Assembly: GCA_023445705.1 (NCBI GenBank)
Contig: JAEXKM010000084.1
Span: forward strand, 1-7,316
DNA length: 7,316 nt
Source: Pseudomonadota bacterium
Lineage (GTDB): Bacteria > Pseudomonadota > Alphaproteobacteria > Caulobacterales > Caulobacteraceae
Reading direction: 5' to 3'
Every line of letters starts with the position of its first letter. Positions within the stretch are counted from its first letter, which is position 1. The translations under genes and the position numbers were made by a program. Below, piece after piece: positions 1 through 4,850 of the stretch. The notes under the pieces are model-generated. The model was given only the letters and a program-made list of their open reading frames with translations. It did not search any database and had not been told where the DNA came from.

Positions 1-16
1 CATTGGGGGAGGTGGA

Positions 17-33
17 TCGAGGCCAGGCCTCGA
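17..33 (-). terminator. Palindrome downstream of moeA, possible terminator
   Basis: Bases 17-24 (TCGAGGCC) and 26-33 (GGCCTCGA) are perfect 8-bp arms around a single A. In RNA this would fold as a 7-bp GC-rich stem with a three-base loop. It starts 30 bases beyond the moeA stop codon in the transcription direction, where a terminator or 3' stabilising hairpin would be expected. There is no run of T after it on either strand, so a classical intrinsic terminator is not supported. The rest of 1-63 shows no gene I can support. Confidence 0.3.
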
Positions 34-63
34 GACGGAGGGGGCCGCGTAGCGGTCAACCTC

Positions 64-1254
64 TCAGCCTCGCGGTAGCGGAAGCACCTCAACCATGCCG
101 CCGGCTTCCAGGGCGGGGGCGCCCGCCGGGCGGTGGAGCAGGGCGTCGGCGGCGGCGAAGACGGTGACCAGCGAGGAGTCTTGGTCGCGATAGGGCTCGG
201 CGATCAGCGCGCCGTCAGCGTAGGTGAGCCTGGCCCGCATCCAGTGTTCGCGAGAGCCGTTGGCGGGCATCGGCACGGCGGTTTTCGCCTGCACGATCGG
301 CAGGTTTCCTGCCGAACCCTGCAGTTTGCTGACGATAGGGCGCAGGAAGAGTTCGGCGCAGACGAAGGCCGAGGCCGGATTGCCCGGCAGGCCCAGCAGT
401 TTGCGCCCATCGCCCAGCACGCCGAAGAAGGTCGGCTTGCCGGGGCGGACATTCACGCTGGCGACCTTCAGGGACAGGCCGAGCGCCTCAGCCGCCGCAC
501 GGACCAGGTCGTGGTCGCCCATCGAAGCGCCGCCGACGGTGACGATCAGATCGGCGTCTGCGCCGCGGAGGGCCTCGATCACAGCGTCCAGCTCGTCGCG
601 GACGGGCTTGAGCTTGGCGGCCAGGCCGCCCCAGCCCGTGACCATGGCCGCGAGGGCCGGCGCGCCGGAATCGTAGATCTGGTAGGGGCCCGGCGCGGCC
701 GGCGGCTCGACGATCTCCTCTCCGGTGGAGACGAGAGCGACCTTCGGCCGGCGGCGGACGACCAACTCGCCGCGTCCGGCCGAAGCGGCCAGGGACAACC
801 GCCAGGGGTCGATGCGGGTTCCGGCCGTGAGGAGGGTCTGGCCGGCCTGGAAGTCGCCGCCCGCGGGGCGGACGTTCGCGCCGCACGGCGAGGCCGGCAC
901 GGTGACGTGCTCGCCTTCGCGCTGGGCGTCCTCTTGGATGACGATGGTGTCTGCGCCGGCCGGGATCGCAGCGCCGGTGAAGATCCGCACCGCCTCGCCA
1001 GGACCCATCGCGCCTTCGTAACCGTGGCCGGCGGCGCTCTCGCCAATGATCCGCAGCGTCCCGGGCGCATCGGCGCTGCGAAGGGCCCAGCCGTCCATGG
1101 CGGACGCGTCGAAGGGCGGCTGGTGGCGCGCGGCGGTCACGTCCTGCGCCAGCACCCGGCCGATGGACTCGCGCAGCGGCGTGGTCTCGGTCGGGAGGGG
1201 CGCGATCTCGGCCAGCATCCGGGCGCGGGCCTCGTCGACGGGCAACAGCTTCAT
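64..1254 (-). CDS. moeA: Molybdopterin molybdenumtransferase MoeA
   Basis: MoeA catalyses the last common step of Moco synthesis in the cytoplasm: it inserts molybdate into adenylylated molybdopterin and releases AMP. The 396-residue product is close to the usual length of about 400. Visible family motifs are PPFDASAMDGWA (46-57, with the conserved Asp54), IFTGAAIPAGADT (91-103), GGDFQAG (132-138), VSTGEE (175-180), the MoCF-fold GGASMGDHD (241-249), VRPGKP (269-274) and GLPGNPAS (288-295). The linker, molybdopterin-binding (about 175-310) and C-terminal beta-barrel domains all seem present. The ATG overlaps the moaC stop codon by 4 bp (ATGA at 1254-1251) with only a weak GGA upstream, so translation is probably coupled to moaC. 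It is the last gene of the operon visible here. No truncation or missing key motif was seen. Confidence 0.96.
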   Translation of the reverse strand: MKLLPVDEARARMLAEIAPLPTETTPLRESIGRVLAQDVTAARHQPPFDASAMDGWALRSADAPGTLRIIGESAAGHGYEGAMGPGEAVRIFTGAAIPAGADTIVIQEDAQREGEHVTVPASPCGANVRPAGGDFQAGQTLLTAGTRIDPWRLSLAASAGRGELVVRRRPKVALVSTGEEIVEPPAAPGPYQIYDSGAPALAAMVTGWGGLAAKLKPVRDELDAVIEALRGADADLIVTVGGASMGDHDLVRAAAEALGLSLKVASVNVRPGKPTFFGVLGDGRKLLGLPGNPASAFVCAELFLRPIVSKLQGSAGNLPIVQAKTAVPMPANGSREHWMRARLTYADGALIAEPYRDQDSSLVTVFAAADALLHRPAGAPALEAGGMVEVLPLPRG

Positions 1255-1721
1255 GCGCGCGTCCAGTCGCCGGACTTGCCGCCGCTCTTGGCGAGCAGCC
1301 GCACGGTCTCGATGGTCATGCCTTTGTCGGCCGCCTTGAGCATGTCGTAGATAGTCAGGCAGGCCACCGACACGGCGGTCAGCGCCTCCATCTCGACACC
1401 GGTCTGGCCGGTGGTCCGCACGCGCGAGGCGACGGCCAGACCGCCCTCGGCGGCCGACACGCGGACCTCGACCTTGCTGAGCGCCAACGGATGACAGAGC
1501 GGGATGAGATCCGAGGTCTTCTTGGCCGCCATGATCCCGGCGATCTCGGCCGTGGCGCGGACATCGCCCTTCTTGGCGTCGCCGGAGAGCGCCAGGGCGA
1601 GGGTCGCGGCGTCCATGCGAACGAAGCCCTCGGCCGTGGCTTCCCGCGCCGTCACGGCCTTGTCCGAGACGTCCACCATGTGGGCCCGGCCGGTCTCATC
1701 GATGTGGGTGAGCTTGCTCAC
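1251..1721 (-). CDS. moaC: Cyclic pyranopterin monophosphate synthase MoaC
   Basis: MoaC works after MoaA in the first stage of Moco synthesis, converting 3',8-cyclo-7,8-dihydro-GTP to cyclic pyranopterin monophosphate. I choose the GTG at 1721-1719. It overlaps the moaB stop as GTGA, and it gives 156 residues beginning SKLTHIDETGRAHMVDVS after the initiator, which lines up with the E. coli MoaC N-terminus. An upstream ATG at 1760 would add 13 residues inside moaB and is not favoured. Visible motifs are KKGDV (50-54), SDLIPLCHPLAL (70-81, with Cys76 and His77), GVEMEALTAVSVA (108-120) and YDMLKAADKGM (125-135). Asp126 and Lys129 correspond to the catalytic Asp/Lys pair of the family. The Shine-Dalgarno is weak (GGAAAA), which fits coupled translation. 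Confidence 0.95.
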   Translation of the reverse strand: MSKLTHIDETGRAHMVDVSDKAVTAREATAEGFVRMDAATLALALSGDAKKGDVRATAEIAGIMAAKKTSDLIPLCHPLALSKVEVRVSAAEGGLAVASRVRTTGQTGVEMEALTAVSVACLTIYDMLKAADKGMTIETVRLLAKSGGKSGDWTRA

Positions 1722-2266
1722 TTTTCCAGCAGGCGCGGCATCAGCTCGACCATGTTGCAAGGGCCATGGCGGCTGTCGAGCTGGGCCGAGATCACCTTGT
1801 CCCAGCCATCGCGCACGGCGCCGTTGGAGCCGGGCAGGCAGAACACAAAGACTCCGCCGACGATCCCGGCGGTGGCGCGGCTCTGCAGGGTCGAGAGGCC
1901 CACGGACTGGTAGCTGACCAGATGGAAGATCACCGAGAAGCCGTCGATCTTCTTGTCGAACAGCGGCTCGACCGCCTCGGGCGTCACGTCGCGGCCGGTG
2001 ATGCCGGTCCCGCCGGTGGTGATGATAGCGTCGACCGTGCCCGACGCCACCCAGGCTTTGATCTGCTCGCGGATCTGGGCGACGTCGTCGCGCACGATGG
2101 CGCGGTCGGCCAATTCGTGCCCGGCGCCGGTGATGCGTTCGGCCAGGACGTGCCCGGAGGTGTCGCTTTCCTCGTCGCGGGTGTCGGAGACGGTCAGCAC
2201 CGCGATGCGGACCGGCTTGATCGCCTGGCTCTCGTCGATGCGGCCGCCGGGGGTGAAGGCGTTCAT
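1718..2266 (-). CDS. moaB: MoaB/MogA-type molybdopterin adenylyltransferase
   Basis: This is a 182-residue MoCF-fold protein that by homology adenylylates molybdopterin before molybdate insertion by MoeA. Motifs are VRIAVLTVSDTR (19-30), DTSGH (35-39), TTGGTGITGRDVTPEA (83-98), STLQSRA (125-131), FCLPGSNGAV (142-151) and a C-terminal RHGPCN (166-171), the last typical of MoaB. The RDVTPEA segment resembles active MogA/Cnx1G adenylyltransferases, whereas E. coli MoaB, as I recall it, reads differently there; this supports an active enzyme, but that is inference. The ATG at 2266 lies 5 bp after the moaE stop codon, with GGGAG 11 bases upstream. The open frame runs on to 2401 inside moaE, but those residues are arginine-rich and unlike the family. 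An ATG at 2284 would add only six residues and lacks a ribosome site. Confidence 0.93.
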   Translation of the reverse strand: MNAFTPGGRIDESQAIKPVRIAVLTVSDTRDEESDTSGHVLAERITGAGHELADRAIVRDDVAQIREQIKAWVASGTVDAIITTGGTGITGRDVTPEAVEPLFDKKIDGFSVIFHLVSYQSVGLSTLQSRATAGIVGGVFVFCLPGSNGAVRDGWDKVISAQLDSRHGPCNMVELMPRLLEK

Positions 2267-2271
2267 GATAT

Positions 2272-2715
2272 TTAGGTCTCCCATCGGGCGATGTCGGCGT
2301 GGTCCTGGGCGCGGGGCTCGATCCAGCGCGCGCCCTCGGGGCCGGTCTCCTTCTTCCAGAAGGGGGCGCGGCTCTTCAAGTAGTCCATCAGGAAATCGCA
2401 AGCCTCGAAGGCGGCGCGGCGATGGGTGGCGGCGGTGGCCACGAAGACGATGGCCTCGCCGGGCGCGATGGCCCCTATGCGATGGACGACCTGCGCGTCG
2501 TCGAGGGCGAAGCGGGCGACGGCCTGCTCGGCGATCTTGGCGATCTCCTTCTCGGTGAAGCCGGGATAGGCCTCGAGCTCCAGGGTCGTGGTGGCGCCGC
2601 CCTCGGCGCGGGCGAGCCCTGTGAAGGTCGCAATGGCTCCGGTCTCGCGGCGCGCCCGGCTGAAGGCGGTGAGGAGCGCGCCCGGATCGAAGGCCTGGTC
2701 GGTAAGGGTGATCAT
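2272..2715 (-). CDS. moaE: Molybdopterin synthase catalytic subunit MoaE
   Basis: MoaE is the large subunit of molybdopterin synthase. With two thiocarboxylated MoaD subunits it adds the dithiolene sulfurs to cyclic pyranopterin monophosphate. The 147-residue product is of normal length (E. coli MoaE is about 150). Motifs are GAIATFTGLAR (26-36), LELEAYPGF (45-53), HRIGAIAPGE (78-87), THRRAAFEAC (97-106), and DYLKSRAPFWKKE (111-123) followed by RWIEPR (130-135). Lys114 and Lys121 match the two active-site lysines of the family (Lys119 and Lys126 in E. coli), and His98-Arg99 match its conserved HR pair. The ATG overlaps the moaD stop by 4 bp (ATGA, 2715-2712). The gene ends with TAA at 2274-2272. 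Confidence 0.96.
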   Translation of the reverse strand: MITLTDQAFDPGALLTAFSRARRETGAIATFTGLARAEGGATTTLELEAYPGFTEKEIAKIAEQAVARFALDDAQVVHRIGAIAPGEAIVFVATAATHRRAAFEACDFLMDYLKSRAPFWKKETGPEGARWIEPRAQDHADIARWET

Positions 2716-2948
2716 CCGCCGCTCATCGGCGGCAGGAAGGCGACCTCCGAGCCGCGGGCCAGGGCCGCGTCGCCGCGGACGATGGCCTGGTCCAGGGCGA
2801 CCTGAACGCCCGGTGCGGCCAGGGCCTCGCCCAGCAAGGCGTCCTGCGACAGCAGGGTCCGCAGCGCGCCAATGGTGTCGGCCTCCAGCTCGCGCGATCG
2901 CCAGCCGGCGATGTCGCCAAGACGCCCGAAAAGCAGGACACGGGCCAC
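2712..2948 (-). CDS. moaD: Molybdopterin synthase sulfur-carrier subunit MoaD
   Basis: MoaD is the small ubiquitin-like subunit of molybdopterin synthase. Its C-terminal glycine is thiocarboxylated and delivers sulfur to MoaE. I start it at the GTG at 2948-2946, giving 78 residues (initiator, then ARVLLFGRLGDIAG) against 81 in E. coli. The start is strongly supported by GGAGG at 2958-2954, five bases upstream. Key features are the beta-grasp N-terminus (2-15), the DGDEV-like segment ARGSEVAFLPP (64-74) and the diagnostic C-terminal SGG (76-78). The GTG lies one base after the moaA stop. The frame stays open back to 3074 inside moaA, but that extension is a shadow. MoeB, which would adenylylate MoaD before sulfur transfer, is not in this window. 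Confidence 0.93.
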   Translation of the reverse strand: MARVLLFGRLGDIAGWRSRELEADTIGALRTLLSQDALLGEALAAPGVQVALDQAIVRGDAALARGSEVAFLPPMSGG

Positions 2949-2949
2949 G

Positions 2950-3984
2950 TCAGCCTCCGGTGGTCGACATATGGCGCGCGACGGCCGGGGCGGCCGCGCG
3001 CTCGATGCGGAAGTCGTGTCCCTTGGGCTTGGCGTCCACCGCCAGGCGGATGGCGTCGGCCAGGCCGGCGTCATCGGCCCCCGAGCGGATGACCGCCCGC
3101 AGGTCGCTGGCGTCGTCTCGGCCCAGGCAGGTGTGCAACGTGCCGGTGCAGGTCAGCCGCACCCGGTTGCAGGTCTCGCAGAAATTGTGGCTTAGCGGGG
3201 TGATGAAGCCCAGGCGGCCGCCGGTCTCCTTCACTCGCACATAGCGCGCCGGACCGCCGGTCCGGTGGTCGATCTCGTCCAGGGTCCAGAAGCTTTCCAG
3301 GCCGCGGCGCACGTCCTTGAGCGACAGGAACTGGTCGGTGCGGTCCACCTCGATCTCGCCCATCGGCATGGCTTCGATCAGGGTCATGTCGCAACCGCGC
3401 GCATGGGCCCAGGCGATCAGGTCCGGCAGCTCGGCGGCGTTGTCGTCCTTCAAGGCCACGGCGTTGATCTTCACGGCGATGCCGGCGGCCAGCGCGGCGT
3501 CGATCCCGGCGACGACCTTGGGAAGCTGGCCGCCCCGCGTCAGGGTCCGGAATTTCGCGGGGTCGAGGGTGTCCATGGAGACATTGACCCGCCGCACGCC
3601 GATCCGGGCCAGGTCGGCGGCGAATTCCTCTAACCGCGTGCCGTTGGTGGTCAGGGTGAGTTCGTCGAGATCGCCGGTCTTCAGATGCCGCGACAGGTTT
3701 TCCAGCAGCCCCATCACGCCCTTGCGGACCAAGGGCTCGCCGCCGGTGATCCGCAGCTTGCGCGTGCCCAGCGCGACGAAGGCCGAGGCGATGCGGTCGA
3801 GTTCTTCCAGCGTCAGGACCTCGGCCTTGGGCAGGAAGGTCATGTGCTCGGACATGCAGTAGACGCAGCGCAGGTCGCAGCGGTCGGTCACCGACACGCG
3901 CAGGTAGCTGACGCTGCGCCCGAACCCGTCGATCAGGGGCTGGGCGTGCGGCGCTTGCACTGGAGCGGCGTCATAGGGCGTCAT
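2950..3984 (-). CDS. moaA: GTP 3',8-cyclase MoaA (radical SAM)
   Basis: MoaA is a radical S-adenosylmethionine enzyme that makes 3',8-cyclo-7,8-dihydro-GTP, the committed step of Moco synthesis. The protein has 344 residues. The N-terminal 4Fe-4S site is CDLRCVYC (Cys36, Cys40, Cys43), followed by the SAM-binding ITGGEPLVRKG (79-89), LTTNG (111-115) and NVSMDTLD (134-141). The second, substrate-binding cluster is held by Cys269, Cys272 and Cys286, in the normal CxxC-x13-C spacing. The chain ends in Gly343-Gly344, the terminal GG pair known to be needed for activity. It is the first gene of the minus-strand operon. The ATG at 3984 is preceded by AGAGG four bases away, and the divergent nucleotidyltransferase gene starts only 29 bp off. 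Confidence 0.97.
   Translation of the reverse strand: MTPYDAAPVQAPHAQPLIDGFGRSVSYLRVSVTDRCDLRCVYCMSEHMTFLPKAEVLTLEELDRIASAFVALGTRKLRITGGEPLVRKGVMGLLENLSRHLKTGDLDELTLTTNGTRLEEFAADLARIGVRRVNVSMDTLDPAKFRTLTRGGQLPKVVAGIDAALAAGIAVKINAVALKDDNAAELPDLIAWAHARGCDMTLIEAMPMGEIEVDRTDQFLSLKDVRRGLESFWTLDEIDHRTGGPARYVRVKETGGRLGFITPLSHNFCETCNRVRLTCTGTLHTCLGRDDASDLRAVIRSGADDAGLADAIRLAVDAKPKGHDFRIERAAAPAVARHMSTTGG
2954..2958 (-). promoter_or_regulatory. Shine-Dalgarno of moaD within the last moaA codons
   Basis: The minus strand reads GGAGGC, then TGA, C, GTG. GGA GGC are the last two glycine codons of moaA, and GGAGG stands five bases before the moaD GTG. This site decides the moaD start. A ribosome ending moaA would cover it, so moaD translation is probably linked to moaA termination. 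Confidence 0.8.
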
Positions 3985-4013
3985 GCTACCTCTAACATAG
4001 AGGGGAACACCGG
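3985..4013. promoter_or_regulatory. Divergent moaA / mocA-like start region with inverted repeat
   Basis: Only 29 bp separate the two divergent start codons. Bases 3989-3994 (CCTCTA) and 3998-4003 (TAGAGG) form a perfect 6-bp inverted repeat around ACA. Each arm is the Shine-Dalgarno of one gene: AGAGG for moaA on the minus strand, 4 bases from its ATG, and AGAGGGG (3999-4005) for the plus-strand gene, 8 bases from its TTG. In either transcript the repeat could pair and hide the ribosome site if the leader includes both arms. I see no convincing sigma-70 promoter pair. Any promoter must lie partly inside the opposite gene, or the transcripts must have very short leaders. There is no room in the gap for a Moco riboswitch. 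Confidence 0.5.
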
Positions 4014-4622
4014 TTGGCGACAGTGGCGGGCGACTTCGAGGCGATTGTCCTGGCGGCTGGCTCGGGAAGCCGTTTCGGCGGCGGAAAGCTGATCGCTCCC
4101 TGGGCAGGTGGCGTGTTGATCGAAGGCGCCCTGGCGGCGGCCTTCGCTGCGCCGGCCCGGCGGGTGATCGTAGTCACCGGCGCCGACGCCGACCAGGTCG
4201 CGCCCGTGGCGTTGGCCTTCGCCGAGACGATCGGGGCCGGCGAGCGTCTTCGAATCGTCCACGCGGCGGACCATGCCGAAGGCATGGGCGCGTCCCTGCG
4301 GCGGGCGGCGGCCGAACTCGCGCCGAGGGTCGGCGCCTTCGTCTTCCTCGGCGACATGCCCAGAATTCCGCATGGAGTTCTCAATGATCTGGCCGCGGCG
4401 GTCCGCGCCGGGGCGCCGGCCGCCGCGCCAGTGTTCCAAGGCCAGCGGGGCCACCCGGTGCTGATCGGTCCCGATCTGGCGCCTGACTTGCGGGACCTCT
4501 CCGGGGACGCTGGGGCGCGCGGCGTGCTCAAGAGCCTTGGCGATCGCCTGGCCCTGGTCGAAGCCCCGGACGACGGCGTGCTGTTCGACGTGGATCGGCC
4601 CAGCGACCTCGACCGCGAATAG
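4014..4622 (+). CDS. mocA: MocA-like molybdenum cofactor cytidylyltransferase (NTP transferase family)
   Basis: This is a 202-residue nucleotidyltransferase of the MobA/MocA type. Such enzymes attach CMP or GMP to Moco to form the dinucleotide cofactors. The N-terminal nucleotide-binding loop reads VLAAGSGSRFGGGKL (12-26), followed by APW (28-30). This is nearer to the LAAG..SRMG..K.LLPW pattern of MocA than to MobA. Other motifs are IVVTGAD (52-58), EGMGASLRRA (89-98), the metal-binding FLGDMP (111-116), GQRGHPVL (143-150), GDAGARGVL (164-172) and a C-terminal DVDRPSDLD (192-200). I choose TTG at 4014 because AGAGGGG stands 8 bases upstream; GTG at 4023 is the alternative. Neighbouring IorAB belongs to an enzyme family that uses the cytosine dinucleotide form, so the likely role is MCD synthesis. 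The CTP/GTP preference cannot be read from sequence alone, so the symbol is tentative. Confidence 0.8.
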   Translation: MATVAGDFEAIVLAAGSGSRFGGGKLIAPWAGGVLIEGALAAAFAAPARRVIVVTGADADQVAPVALAFAETIGAGERLRIVHAADHAEGMGASLRRAAAELAPRVGAFVFLGDMPRIPHGVLNDLAAAVRAGAPAAAPVFQGQRGHPVLIGPDLAPDLRDLSGDAGARGVLKSLGDRLALVEAPDDGVLFDVDRPSDLDRE

Positions 4623-4673
4623 GCGGGCGCTTGTCCTTCCCCCTGTGAGGCGTCCCATGATCGCTTGTCTTTT

Positions 4674-4819
4674 GGTGTCATCCCGGAAGTCGGGCAGCGG
4701 CTGTCCGGGACCCATACGCGCAGGCGGTGGAAATCTCGGCCGCTAGGCGTCGCCATGTCCTGATTGATCGGGGCTTATGGGTCCCGGTCCTTGGCCTGGG
4801 CCAAAACCGGGATAACACC
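4674..4819. repeat. BIME-like element: two inverted REP-type hairpins
   Basis: The left arm (4674-4715) starts GGTGTCATCCCGG and ends CCGGGACCCAT. The right arm (4777-4819) is its imperfect reverse complement, starting ATGGGTCCCGG and ending CCGGGATAACACC. Each arm is also a hairpin. The left has TCCCGGA (4681-4687) pairing with TCCGGGA (4704-4710), plus an inner AGTCG/CGGCT stem with one wobble. The right has TCCCGGT (4782-4788) pairing with ACCGGGA (4806-4812) and inner TTGGCC/GGCCAA (4791-4796, 4799-4804). The 61-bp spacer (4716-4776) shows nothing else. The element fills most of the gap between two convergent genes, so it could end or protect both transcripts. From memory, similar GTGTCATCCCGG repeats occur between genes in Caulobacter-type genomes. 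Confidence 0.8.
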
Positions 4820-4850
4820 CAATCATTGCGATAGCCCCTGCTTGGCCAGC

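Noticed and set aside
1..63. Possible start or operator (LexA-type) of a following gene, as moeA is followed by lexA in some alphaproteobacteria
   Set aside because: No GTTC-N7-GTTC box is present, and the ATG at 3-1 on the minus strand has no ribosome site, so nothing supports a gene here.
133..1350. A 405-codon open frame on the plus strand opposite moeA and the end of moaC
   Set aside because: Composition is typical of a high-GC shadow frame, and all MoeA motifs lie on the minus strand.
2267..2401. Upstream extension of the moaB frame inside moaE
   Set aside because: The added residues are unlike any MoaB and overlap conserved MoaE sequence; the ATG at 2266 gives the family N-terminus.
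2949..3074. Upstream extension of the moaD frame inside moaA
   Set aside because: MoaD needs only about 80 residues, and GGAGG five bases before the GTG at 2948 decides the start.
4623..4673. Possible promoter or small gene after the mocA-like stop
   Set aside because: No ribosome site with a sensible frame and no promoter-like pair was found; it seems plain spacer before the repeat.
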